Source: Mesorhizobium sp. WSM2240 | GTDB lineage: Bacteria; Pseudomonadota; Alphaproteobacteria; Rhizobiales; Rhizobiaceae | Length of the DNA: 64,000 nt | Reading direction: 5' to 3' | Assembly: GCF_040438645.1 (NCBI RefSeq) | Contig: NZ_CP159253.1 | Location: 3,038,001-3,102,000 of the forward strand | In this document: positions 45,721-53,962 of the stretch, one piece after another | Numbering within the stretch: position 1 is the first letter of the stretch | How the letters are laid out: each line of letters starts with the position of its first letter | Position numbers and translations under genes: made by a program | Notes under the pieces: generated by a model | The model's database searches: none | Seen by the model: only the letters and a program-made list of their open reading frames with translations | What the model was told of the DNA's origin: nothing

Positions 45721-46157
45721 TGGATCATCCCATCGCCCACACCGCTGACGGTCGCCCCGTCTACGACAACACGCCGACAGTCGTCTGCGTCCTCGCCAAG
45801 CATCGGCGAGGACTGATCACCGTCCGTCGCTCGAACAACCCCGGCAGGGGCAAGCTCGGCCTCCCTGGCGGCTTCCACATGCGGGGCGAGAGCTGGCAGG
45901 AAGCCGGCTGTCGTGAGCTGAAGGAGGAGACCGGCTACATCATCCAGCCGAACCTCCTGACGCTCCTCCACATGACGACGGACGAGTATGGCCACAACCT
46001 CGTCATTGCCCGCTACTGGGGCGACGTGTCGGAACTGCCCACCCACGAGGTCGACCCGGAGGAGGTGCAGGAGGTCGTCTTCCTTCAAGGCTCGGACGTC
46101 TTGACGGCTGAATGGGCCTTCCCCCGCCACGCGGCGGCGGCGGAAAGCGTGATCTGA
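45720..46157 (+). CDS. NUDIX hydrolase
   Basis: 145 residues. The Nudix box is complete: GGFHMRGESWQEAGCRELKE followed by ETG, fitting Gx5Ex7REUxEExGU. Hydrolyses a nucleoside diphosphate linked to another moiety, perhaps a damaged dNTP or a nicotinamide nucleotide. Start and stop each overlap neighbours by a base. Confidence 0.88.
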   Translation: MDHPIAHTADGRPVYDNTPTVVCVLAKHRRGLITVRRSNNPGRGKLGLPGGFHMRGESWQEAGCRELKEETGYIIQPNLLTLLHMTTDEYGHNLVIARYWGDVSELPTHEVDPEEVQEVVFLQGSDVLTAEWAFPRHAAAAESVI

Positions 46158-46921
46158 TGATCCGCCTGTACGATATGAACTCGTACATGAGAGTGGAGCT
46201 CGAGACCGACATATCCGGTCTCGCGCCCCGCAACTTCATGCAAGACGTGTTCAGCTGTCCTGACCCAGTCATCTGTGTTTGGGACGGCCCCAACGGAAGC
46301 GACAAGCGCCGGCAGATTTTCCCCGGATACAAAGTTGGCCGTAAGGCACCGGACACCGGCATCTACAACGGCTTCCACCTCACTCAAAAAGCCCTGGAGC
46401 ACACCAAGGCGGTCCAGATCAAGGTCCCCGGCTACGAGGCCGACGACGTGCTCGCCCTCCTGGCCAGGCGCTATGCCTCCAAGGGCCACCTCGTGGCGAT
46501 CTACTCGAACGACGGCGACATGCTGCAGCTCGTGGGCGAGTTCCCCAAGAACGTCGTCTGTGCAGCGAAGCCCAAAGTCGAGCCCCGCTACACCCGCCTC
46601 TACAAGACGTGGTGTGGGGATCAGTCGGACAAGATCCCCGGAGTGCCCCGCTTCGGTGACACCCTCTGGGCCAGCAATGGTCCGGCGAGGCTCCAGCGCG
46701 CCACGGACCTGATCTTCGCCGGCAACCCCGCCTGGAAGAAGCAAGTCACCCTGCAGCCCAAGATGTTCCAGTGGCTCGAAGCGAACCCCGATCTGTTCAA
46801 GGCCTACTGGACGATCGTCGGCTTCCTCGACGTGCCGGAGGAACTCGTCACTGCCCACACCACGATCGGCCAGCCCGACTACGCGAAGGCTGACGCAACC
46901 CTCAAGGAGTTCATGCAGTGA
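46157..46921 (+). CDS. 5'-3' exonuclease / flap endonuclease
   Basis: 254 residues from ATG 46157. FEN/PIN-like family related to T5/T7-type phage exonucleases and the PolI N-terminal domain: YEADDVLALLARRYA, YSNDGDMLQLV and GDQSDKIPGVPRFG hold the metal-binding acids and the H3TH entry. Removes RNA primers and flaps. Directly upstream of and overlapping the DNA polymerase gene, supplying the domain that the polymerase lacks. Confidence 0.9.
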   Translation: MIRLYDMNSYMRVELETDISGLAPRNFMQDVFSCPDPVICVWDGPNGSDKRRQIFPGYKVGRKAPDTGIYNGFHLTQKALEHTKAVQIKVPGYEADDVLALLARRYASKGHLVAIYSNDGDMLQLVGEFPKNVVCAAKPKVEPRYTRLYKTWCGDQSDKIPGVPRFGDTLWASNGPARLQRATDLIFAGNPAWKKQVTLQPKMFQWLEANPDLFKAYWTIVGFLDVPEELVTAHTTIGQPDYAKADATLKEFMQ

Positions 46922-49626
46922 TCAAGACGACCCTGATCGACGCCAGAAACTACGACCAGGTCCTGCCTCGCTTGATCGAGACGGTGAAGGCCACCCCCTT
47001 CATCGGTCTCGACTGCGAAACGCACGATGACGCCCGCCACGACGGCCTGAACCTGTTCATGAAGGTCGACCCGGTCACGCGCAAGAAGTCCCCGGCCAAG
47101 AAGCTGGTCTTCGATATGCGCCGGACGGTGATGACCGGCTTCTCGATCTATCCCGAGAACGACAGCCACGCCTACTACCTCAACCTCAACCACGCCGACG
47201 TCGAGAACCGCATCCCCTGGGACGTGGCGAAGGAAGTGCTCGATGCCAAGGCCGGTGATGCATTCTGGATCGCGCACAACGCTCCCTACGAGCTATCGGC
47301 GTTCAAGAGCGTCTACGGCTACGAGCTGCCGGAGATCATCTGCACCCTACAGATGGCAGTGTCGGCCTACGGCCCCGATGAATACAACGAGAATAACTTC
47401 AAGTACGCCGGCCGCGGTGCCTGGGCCAAGCTGATCCCCGAAATGATGCAACTCTGCCAGCAGGGTGGCTTCGACATCGAGAAGGCCGACTTCACCAACA
47501 CCCGCCTGGCCGAGCTCGTTTACTCGATCATCGGCAAGCAATCCAAGGCGGCGCACAGCTACAACGGCTACGTCAACGAGCTGGCCTACGGCTATGGACT
47601 GAAGAAGGCGGTCAAGTCGTGGTTCGGCCACAACATGACGACCTTTCAGGAGGTGCTCGGCGACAAGGCCCACATGGGACAGCTGACCGGCGAGGAAGTC
47701 GCCGACTATGGCGCCGATGACGCCTACTGGGCACTGCGTCTCTTCCGTCGCCTCCTCCAGTACATGGTCGACACCAACCGGGGTGTTACCCAGACCTTCT
47801 TCAACCAGGAGAACCCGATGATCCATCTCTTCGCGCAGATGCGTGAGGTGGGCATGAAGGTCAACTACGAGAACATCCTGGCCCGTCGCGCCCAGGAGCG
47901 CGAGGAGATGGCCGAGACGCTCCGCAAGACCAAAGTCAGTGTCCGAAAGTTGCTACCTTTTTCGGACGACTACCACCCCGGCCTGATGAAGCGGGACAGC
48001 TGGTATCAGAAGAGCGCCGACAAGTACCGCAAACAGGTCGTCCAGTGGGCTGAACTCCCGGACAACGATAACGCCTACAAGCAGTGCCTGCAGGTGCGAG
48101 GCGCGGTGTCCAACGCCTGGGCGAAGGAAGAGGGCGACCCCGAGCCAAAGGGCGTCAATCTCTCCCACTACATGCCCATGCGGACGATCTTCTACGACCT
48201 GACCGGCACGAAGGTCGTCGTCAGCCAGAACAAGACGCAGTCCGATGCCGAGGCCCGCGGTAAGCTGATCGACCGCTTCAAGGAAGAAGATCACGAGACG
48301 GCCAAGAACCTCCTCGTGTTCATGGGCGAGATTGCCAGCATCGAACAGCGCATGAAGCTGTACCTCACTCCGTACAGCCAGCTGACCGACCCGGAGACCG
48401 GCCGGATGTATCCGACCGTCACCTCCATGCTGGCCTCCCGCCGTATGGCTTGCGAAGATCCGAACGCGATGCAGCTCGCCAAGCGTGGCGAGAGCACCTA
48501 CGTCCGGGGCTTCTTCGAAGGCGACCAGGACGATCACCTCGTTCTCTCCCGCGATTGGTCAGCTGTCGAGCTGGTCATCATCGGGGAGTTGAGCCAGGAC
48601 CCGACGTTCATTGAAGCCTACATGCAAATCCCTCACCAGGATCTGCACGTCGGTTCGGCAACGGCGGTGCTCGGGGCCGACTGCGAGGGCCTCACCGAGA
48701 CCATGTTTAAGTCTTTGAGCAAGCACGAGAAGGTCGAGACCTTCCTGGAGGAGTTCGGGGACAAGTTCGGCAACCACGATCGACTCTTCACCAACCTGAA
48801 GGGCGAGCAGCTCGAACCGAACAAGGCCTACAAATACTGGCGTACCGAGGCCGGCAAGAACTCGAACTTCAACTACTGGTTCTCCGGCTGGCTGGCCACG
48901 ATTGGTGAGCGCATGGGCTGGTCCCAGGAAAAGACCAAGATGGCCACCGAGCTCTATCGGGATCGCTTCGCGGTCGCGGAGCAGTGGCGCGTCGGGATCA
49001 TCGAGCAGCTGGCCCGAACCGGCGAAATCCACCTGCCGGACGGCCACCGTCGTGTCCGCTGGGAGGCCACCAACCAATGGACGATGGCCTTCAAGCAGAA
49101 GTTCGACATGGGCGCCGGCCAGGAGCTGGCATCCTACAACGCGCTCGTTCACTGGATCGCGAAGAAAATCCAGAAGCGGGCGCACAACCAGGGTGTCAAC
49201 TCGGTCGTGCAGGGCACCTGCGCCACCATCGCGAAGCGTACTGCGCTCCGCGTGATGGCCAGGATGAAGGAGATGGGTTGGGACTTCCGCATCATGCGGC
49301 TCATGGTCCCGATCCACGACGAGCTCGTGTTCTCGATCCACTACAAGCATGTGGTCGAGGGCATGCACATGCTCGGCGAGTGCATGAACAACCACCCGGA
49401 CATCTTCAAGTCCTGCAAGCTCGACAGTTCGCCAGCCATTGGCGTCACCTTCGAGCCGTTCGACGCGAAGAAAGCACCAGCCGGCCAGATCGAACTCTAC
49501 GAGGCCCCGAAACTTCCCGGCGTCCTGCCCGAGAACACCGAGGGGCAGCGTCTGAACGACGATCACGTCCGTGCCGTCGTCGACTACCTGATGTTCCACA
49601 AGAGAAAGATAAGGGAAGCAGCATGA
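46918..49626 (+). CDS. phage family A DNA polymerase with 3'-5' exonuclease
   Basis: 902 residues. Exonuclease domain: Asp32 and Glu34 in GLDCETHDD, WIAHNAPYELSAF, and YGADDAYWALRLF. Polymerase motif A with Asp546 in LSRDWSAVELVIIGE, motif C with Asp801 in VPIHDELVF. Motif B is unusual: RTEAGKNSNFNYWFSGW in place of RxxxKxxxFxxxYG, keeping Arg, Lys, Phe and Tyr but not the YG end. No 5' nuclease domain, which is a separate gene upstream. Replicative polymerase of the phage. Confidence 0.93.
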   Translation: MIKTTLIDARNYDQVLPRLIETVKATPFIGLDCETHDDARHDGLNLFMKVDPVTRKKSPAKKLVFDMRRTVMTGFSIYPENDSHAYYLNLNHADVENRIPWDVAKEVLDAKAGDAFWIAHNAPYELSAFKSVYGYELPEIICTLQMAVSAYGPDEYNENNFKYAGRGAWAKLIPEMMQLCQQGGFDIEKADFTNTRLAELVYSIIGKQSKAAHSYNGYVNELAYGYGLKKAVKSWFGHNMTTFQEVLGDKAHMGQLTGEEVADYGADDAYWALRLFRRLLQYMVDTNRGVTQTFFNQENPMIHLFAQMREVGMKVNYENILARRAQEREEMAETLRKTKVSVRKLLPFSDDYHPGLMKRDSWYQKSADKYRKQVVQWAELPDNDNAYKQCLQVRGAVSNAWAKEEGDPEPKGVNLSHYMPMRTIFYDLTGTKVVVSQNKTQSDAEARGKLIDRFKEEDHETAKNLLVFMGEIASIEQRMKLYLTPYSQLTDPETGRMYPTVTSMLASRRMACEDPNAMQLAKRGESTYVRGFFEGDQDDHLVLSRDWSAVELVIIGELSQDPTFIEAYMQIPHQDLHVGSATAVLGADCEGLTETMFKSLSKHEKVETFLEEFGDKFGNHDRLFTNLKGEQLEPNKAYKYWRTEAGKNSNFNYWFSGWLATIGERMGWSQEKTKMATELYRDRFAVAEQWRVGIIEQLARTGEIHLPDGHRRVRWEATNQWTMAFKQKFDMGAGQELASYNALVHWIAKKIQKRAHNQGVNSVVQGTCATIAKRTALRVMARMKEMGWDFRIMRLMVPIHDELVFSIHYKHVVEGMHMLGECMNNHPDIFKSCKLDSSPAIGVTFEPFDAKKAPAGQIELYEAPKLPGVLPENTEGQRLNDDHVRAVVDYLMFHKRKIREAA

Positions 49627-50123
49627 CACCATTCGAGCGCGAGCTGTTGGGTTGCACCAAGGCACTGATGGGCTTCGCCGTGAAGCTCACCCGGTGTGAG
49701 GTTCGAGCTGAAGACCTGGTTCAGGCAACTCTGCTCCGCGCGCTCGAAAAGCAACACATGTTCCAGCCCGACACCAACATGAAGGGCTGGCTCTTCACCA
49801 TCATGTACAACATGCACGTCCAGAACTACCGCAAGGACAAGCGGATGGTCGAGGACCCGGAAGGGCTCGCGGTCAGTCAGTTCAGCGTCCAAGCGGCCCA
49901 GGAGCACCGCGAGGAGCTCCGGGACGTCCTGGACGTGTTCAACACCCTCAACCCCGACCAACAGACGGCCCTCGCCATGGTCGGGGTCCTGGGCCACCGC
50001 TACGACGAGACCGCCGACTACATGGGCATCGCCGTAGGGACCGTCAAGAGCATGGTGCATCGCGCCAAAGCTACCCTGGAGAAACGATATGAAACTGCAA
50101 CTCGTCGCCCGTCACCTGCGTGA
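49623..50123 (+). CDS. EcfG-like ECF sigma factor, phage-encoded
   Basis: 166 residues from ATG 49623, overlapping the polymerase stop. Sigma region 2 (RAEDLVQATLLRALEKQHMF, then NMKGWLFTIMYNMHVQNYRK) and region 4 (LNPDQQTALAMVGVLGHRYD, then MGIAVGTVKSMVHRAKATL). The spacing and the FQP.TNM..WLFTI pattern are those of EcfG, the general stress sigma of Alphaproteobacteria that is held by NepR and released by PhyR. It could redirect host RNA polymerase to phage promoters or act on host stress control. Confidence 0.85.
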   Translation: MTPFERELLGCTKALMGFAVKLTRCEVRAEDLVQATLLRALEKQHMFQPDTNMKGWLFTIMYNMHVQNYRKDKRMVEDPEGLAVSQFSVQAAQEHREELRDVLDVFNTLNPDQQTALAMVGVLGHRYDETADYMGIAVGTVKSMVHRAKATLEKRYETATRRPSPA

Positions 50124-50277
50124 CGACCAAGACCTCGTCGTCGAAGACGCCGGGGTCGTGGACGACGTCAACGTCGCCATCCTCATCTCCCACATGGAAG
50201 CGGAGATCGAGGCGAACCGAGCCGAGGGCGCCAACTGGCGCTTTTCCATCCAACCGATAGAGGAGACCTACAAATGA
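50089..50277 (+). CDS. small phage protein, 62 residues
   Basis: ATG 50089 with a strong GGAGAAACG site inside the 3' end of the sigma factor gene, overlapping it by 35 bases. Acidic (LRDDQDLVVEDAGVVDDVNV). No family. A small acidic partner of the sigma factor is possible but unsupported. Confidence 0.5.
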   Translation: MKLQLVARHLRDDQDLVVEDAGVVDDVNVAILISHMEAEIEANRAEGANWRFSIQPIEETYK

Positions 50278-50570
50278 GCATCATCACGGCACGGCAGAAG
50301 CTCCTTGAGCTTGCCGACAAGGCGCCGACAGAGATTGGTGTCGAAATCTTGGACATCATCGAGAACGAGATGTTCCGCGCCTCCCCCGTCCGCAAAGCGC
50401 CGCGCCAGTCGAACCCGCTCACGGAGGGCCTTCGCCGGAGGATCAAGCGGTACGCCCATGAACACCCGGACGCGACCTTCCATGAGATCGCGACCGAACA
50501 CGGCGTCAGCATCGGCCGCGTTTCCGAAACACTCAACAACATCTATCGCAACAGGGAATTTACTCAGTGA
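50274..50570 (+). CDS. phage HTH protein, 98 residues
   Basis: C-terminal helix-turn-helix (LRRRIKRYAHEHPDATFHEI, then GVSIGRVSETLNNIYRN). N-half is helical and acidic. Probably a DNA-binding regulator. Overlaps both neighbours by four bases. Confidence 0.6.
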   Translation: MSIITARQKLLELADKAPTEIGVEILDIIENEMFRASPVRKAPRQSNPLTEGLRRRIKRYAHEHPDATFHEIATEHGVSIGRVSETLNNIYRNREFTQ

Positions 50571-51628
50571 AATCAGAACCAATTTTCAAACTCGACACCA
50601 CCGGCCGGCTGCGCACCTGGTCCTACGAAGTCGAGGGCAACAAGTGGCGCTCCACGTCCGGCCTGATCGACGGCGCCCAGACGACCACCGAGTGGACGGT
50701 CTGCGAGGCCAAGAGCCAGGCGACCGACGAGGCCCAGGCCGAGTTCGAGGCCGAGGCCGAGCGCCGGAAGAAGCTGGAGCGCCAGTACCACTTGACGCCG
50801 GAGGCCTGCGCCACGCCGAACTTCTTCGAGCCGATGCTCGCCAAGGGCTACAAGGGCAAGACCAAGTGGCCGGTGGCCAACCAGCCGAAGCTGGACGGCA
50901 TCCGCTGCATCGCCCGGGCCGAGGGTCTGTTCACCCGTCAGGGCAAGCCGATCGTCTCGTGCCCACATATCGAGGCCGAGCTCGCGCCGTACTTCATCGC
51001 TGACCCCGACCTGGTCCTCGACGGCGAGCTCTACAATCACGACCTCAAGGACGAGTTCGAGAAGCTCGTGTCCCTGATCCGGAAGCAGGCCCCGAACCCG
51101 GCGACCGAGGGTGTGGTCCAGTACCACATCTACGATATCCCATCGTTCGACGCCGGTTTCTTTGGCCGTTCGCCGGTTGTCAGCGCCATGCTCGTCGACT
51201 GCACCCACCTGGTGCCGGTCGAGACCCGGATGGCTTTCAACCAGGACATGCTCGACGCCGACTACGGCGAGTACCTCGCGGATGGCTACGAGGGCCAGAT
51301 GGTCCGGCTCGACGAGCCCTACGAGCAGAAGCGCTCGTCCACACTCCTGAAGCGCAAGGAGTTCCAGGACGCCGAGTTCAAGATCGTCGAGGTGGTCGAG
51401 GGCGTCGGCAACTGGTCGGGCTACGCCAAGCGGCTCACGATCGAGCTGCCGGACGGGCGTCACTGCGGTGCAGGCATCGCGGGCAACCAGGACTTCTGCC
51501 GGAAGCTGCTGGAAGACCGCACCGAGTGGGTCGGCCGGCAGGCGACGGTGAAGTTCTTCACCCCGACCGCGGATGGCATGCCGAGGTTCCCGGTAGCGGT
51601 CAAATTCCATGAAGGAGCGCCCCTATGA
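50567..51628 (+). CDS. ATP-dependent DNA ligase with WGR-like N-terminus
   Basis: 353 residues. Residues 1-75 resemble a WGR domain (TGRLRTWSYEVEGNKWRS, TEWTVCEAKSQATDEAQAEF), a nucleic-acid-binding module seen in PARPs and some ligases. The nucleotidyltransferase domain has motif I PKLDGIRCIA with the AMP-accepting Lys, motif III LVLDGELYN, IIIa YHIYDI, IV GYEGQMVRL and V LLKRKEF; an OB-fold follows (VKFFTPTADGMPRFP). Seals nicks in phage DNA replication. Confidence 0.9.
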   Translation: MKSEPIFKLDTTGRLRTWSYEVEGNKWRSTSGLIDGAQTTTEWTVCEAKSQATDEAQAEFEAEAERRKKLERQYHLTPEACATPNFFEPMLAKGYKGKTKWPVANQPKLDGIRCIARAEGLFTRQGKPIVSCPHIEAELAPYFIADPDLVLDGELYNHDLKDEFEKLVSLIRKQAPNPATEGVVQYHIYDIPSFDAGFFGRSPVVSAMLVDCTHLVPVETRMAFNQDMLDADYGEYLADGYEGQMVRLDEPYEQKRSSTLLKRKEFQDAEFKIVEVVEGVGNWSGYAKRLTIELPDGRHCGAGIAGNQDFCRKLLEDRTEWVGRQATVKFFTPTADGMPRFPVAVKFHEGAPL

Positions 51629-51861
51629 CGAAGGTGGGTAAACTCACCACCCTGGCCGTGGTCCTCACAGTGTGTGGGATTGGGGCGGGGTACACGGTCG
51701 GGAGGCAAACTGCCTTCGACGAGATGGCCGACATCGCTCAACAGGTTTGGGAAGACAACAAGGCCGGCAAGGCTGACGTCTTCACCGCCTGCCTGATCGA
51801 TGGATGGAAGACGAACGGCGACTTCCGCAAGGCCTGGGTCGAGAAGAGGATCATCCCGTAA
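51625..51861 (+). CDS. small phage protein with N-terminal membrane anchor
   Basis: 78 residues. Hydrophobic segment LTTLAVVLTVCGIGAGYTV near the N-terminus followed by a short soluble part. Overlaps the ligase stop by four bases. Unknown. Confidence 0.55.
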   Translation: MTKVGKLTTLAVVLTVCGIGAGYTVGRQTAFDEMADIAQQVWEDNKAGKADVFTACLIDGWKTNGDFRKAWVEKRIIP

Positions 51862-52052
51862 TGGACTTCACACCTGCACAGAAGGAAGCTCTCGCCAAAA
51901 TGTCGGAGGAGGAACGCCGAGAGGTGTTCCTCCCACCACGGCGGCAGGAGATTAATGAGCTCGCCAAGGCGACAACCGCGAACCAGGGCAACCGCAAGCA
52001 GCGCCGTCGCTTGCAGGCCCAGTTCAAGAAGCATGTGAGGAGCCACATCTGA
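51861..52052 (+). CDS. small basic phage protein, 63 residues
   Basis: ATG 51861 shares a base with the previous stop. Charged with a basic C-terminus (NQGNRKQRRRLQAQFKKHVR) that could bind nucleic acid. Not recognised. Confidence 0.55.
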   Translation: MDFTPAQKEALAKMSEEERREVFLPPRRQEINELAKATTANQGNRKQRRRLQAQFKKHVRSHI

Positions 52053-52345
52053 TGGGCATTCCAGCAACCTTCGAAGGCTTCAACCGCCGCTTCACCGCCC
52101 CGGAAGGCCGGGACGACGTCCAAGACCTGGTGGCATTCACCAACGGCACCTGCGTCGTCAGCGCGTGGCAACTCACCGCCGAGGAAGTGGCCGAGATCAA
52201 CCGCAACGGAGGCAAAATCTTCGTCTCCGTCATGAGTGGGGAAGGCTTCTTCCCCACCCTCGTCGGCTCGTCCGAAACCATCCGGGGAATGCTGCTGGAC
52301 TACGGCCATACCATCCCCAAGCAACCCGAGGAGATCATCACCTGA
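52052..52345 (+). CDS. hypothetical phage protein, 97 residues
   Basis: Alpha/beta composition, no motif recognised (LTAEEVAEINRNGGKIFVSV). One-base overlaps with both neighbours. Confidence 0.55.
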   Translation: MGIPATFEGFNRRFTAPEGRDDVQDLVAFTNGTCVVSAWQLTAEEVAEINRNGGKIFVSVMSGEGFFPTLVGSSETIRGMLLDYGHTIPKQPEEIIT

Positions 52346-52617
52346 TGTTCGAGAACTTTCGATTGAAACGAGCCCTCAAGGGCTCACTCGTGATGTGTTA
52401 CGATTGTCGAGGCTGCATGGCTTCCGACCATCGCATGAAGTGGATCGGGGAAGTGACCGGCTTCGAGATGACCAGGTACGCCGGAGAAGCGGCCCAGGTC
52501 AAAGTCATCAAGCGAGACGGCCCGGGCGACATCCGAGACGGCGATCAGGGTCACGAGATTGTCGTTCTTGGAGAACCCCAGGAAATCACCCCCGGCCTCT
52601 ACGCCGTCTATCGATAA
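52345..52617 (+). CDS. hypothetical phage protein, 90 residues
   Basis: ATG 52345. CYDCRGC near residue 18 may bind metal. Beta-rich C-half (HEIVVLGEPQEITPGLYAVY). Unknown. Confidence 0.55.
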   Translation: MFENFRLKRALKGSLVMCYDCRGCMASDHRMKWIGEVTGFEMTRYAGEAAQVKVIKRDGPGDIRDGDQGHEIVVLGEPQEITPGLYAVYR

Positions 52618-52626
52618 AGGAAAATC

Positions 52627-53601
52627 ATGACCATTTCTGCCAAGGTAATCGCCGACAGCAGCGCTTTCGGCAAGCGCATCACCACCATGGAGCTGCGATA
52701 CCCGCGGTTCATCCACGCCGAGGAGCTCACACATCGCGTGCTCGCTTCCACCCCCGGCGACTGCATCATCATCGAGCAGATCGCGGACGGCCTGATGTAC
52801 GACGAGAACCTGTCCAGGAACGCCTCGTCGTCGCGCGCCATCCCCGTCGAGCGCATGATCCAGGATGTGCTCGATGACCCCGCCATGCCGATCTACTGGG
52901 GCAAGAACCAGCCGGGGATGCAGGCTCGGGAGGAACATGATGCTCCGATTAGGAACCCCTGGCACCACAACCCCAACGTTCTGAAGGGAACGATGCTCAG
53001 GCCCGAGGAGGCCTGGCTCCGTGGCCGGGATCAGATGATCGAGCTCGCCCGCGCCTACGCCAAGGCCGGCTACCACAAGCAGATCGTGAACCGCCTGCTG
53101 GAGACCTGGCTACATATCAACGTCGTCGTGACGGCCACCGAGTGGGACAACTTCCGCACCCTGCGCCTACACAAGGACGCCCAGCCGGAGATCCACGAGC
53201 TGGCCCGCCTCATGTTCGAGGTGGCGATGGCCGGCAGCACGCCACGGGAGCTCCAGCCGGGTGAATGGCACCTTCCCTATGTCGAGCAGGAAGACTTCCG
53301 GCGCTACCATATCAGCGATTTGAAGGCTCTGTCCGTCGCCCGCTGCGCCTCTGTCTCCTACAAGACGGTCGACGGCCAGCCGATGACCCTGGAGCGTGCC
53401 CAGGCGATCTACGACAAGCTGGTGAAGGCCGATGTCTTCCACGCCTCGCCGTTCGAGCATCAGGCCACGCCGGACACCTTCAATCGAGCGTTCTACGACC
53501 AGTGGGGTGAGCACGATGGCTGGAATTGGCAGAAGCCCGAGCTTCACGGAAACTTCGTGGGCTGGATACAAAATCGCAAACTGATGGAGAAACAACTATG
53601 A
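52627..53601 (+). CDS. thyX: FAD-dependent thymidylate synthase with insertion in the signature motif
   Basis: 324 residues. ThyX family of the phage type: FIHAEELTHRV, SRNASSSRAIPVERMIQD, YWGKNQPGMQAREE, and HASPFEHQATP near the C-terminus. In relatives the block THRVFSRNASSSRAIP is continuous; here about 24 residues (39-62, 52741-52812) separate HRV from SRNASSS. The insertion is in frame and has normal codons. Methylates dUMP using folate and FAD. Whether the enzyme still works is open. Confidence 0.82.
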   Translation: MTISAKVIADSSAFGKRITTMELRYPRFIHAEELTHRVLASTPGDCIIIEQIADGLMYDENLSRNASSSRAIPVERMIQDVLDDPAMPIYWGKNQPGMQAREEHDAPIRNPWHHNPNVLKGTMLRPEEAWLRGRDQMIELARAYAKAGYHKQIVNRLLETWLHINVVVTATEWDNFRTLRLHKDAQPEIHELARLMFEVAMAGSTPRELQPGEWHLPYVEQEDFRRYHISDLKALSVARCASVSYKTVDGQPMTLERAQAIYDKLVKADVFHASPFEHQATPDTFNRAFYDQWGEHDGWNWQKPELHGNFVGWIQNRKLMEKQL

Positions 53602-53888
53602 AAGATCAAACCACCACCGCAGCGCCGGTAATCGAGCACCTGGCCGAGGAACTCGCCACCGAGAACCTGCCAATCGAAATTCCCGAACAGCCCAAGCAGG
53701 AGTCGCCTTACCGCATCTTCGTCTCCTACATTGTCGGCAAGGACAAGTTCCACAACGAGGTGCTGAACACGCCGTTCGAGGACATCGATACCTCGTCGAG
53801 ATACGCTGCGACCGTCAATGCTCTCAAGCGGATGCATGATGGAAAGCGCATCACGCTGCTCTTCTTCAAGAGCTTTGAAGGAGATTAA
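53598..53888 (+). CDS. hypothetical phage protein, 96 residues
   Basis: ATG 53598 overlapping thyX by four bases. Acidic N-terminus (IEHLAEELATENLPIEIPEQ). No family. Last gene before the second module boundary. Confidence 0.55.
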   Translation: MKDQTTTAAPVIEHLAEELATENLPIEIPEQPKQESPYRIFVSYIVGKDKFHNEVLNTPFEDIDTSSRYAATVNALKRMHDGKRITLLFFKSFEGD

Positions 53889-53891
53889 TCT

Positions 53892-53909
53892 CTTCCCCTA
53901 GAGTAACGC
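53892..53909 (-). promoter_or_regulatory. asymmetric phage element, copy 2 (reverse)
   Basis: On the minus strand GCGTTACTCTAGGGGAAG, matching the shared consensus and sharing GCGTTACTCTAGG with copy 1. It lies in the 69-base gap after the 96-residue gene. It is followed by a small palindrome (TAA-c-GCCCA-gat-TGGGC-a-TTA, 53904-53924). Confidence 0.6.
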
Positions 53910-53929
53910 CCAGATTGGGCATTACCAAA

Positions 53930-53962
53930 GCCATCAGGGGCAACCATATCGCCTCTGATGGC
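53930..53962 (+). promoter_or_regulatory. hairpin covering the start codon of the RecU-like gene
   Basis: GCCATCAGGGGC (53930-53941) pairs with GCCTCTGATGGC (53951-53962), one mismatch or G-U pair. The ATG at 53958-53960 lies in the right arm and there is no purine-rich site just upstream. Folding would hide the start codon, so translation may be conditional. No T-run, so not a terminator. Confidence 0.5.

Noticed and set aside
53904..53924. Small palindrome TAA-GCCCA-gat-TGGGC-TTA as a terminator
   Set aside because: Five-pair stem without a T-run; listed only as part of the boundary region.
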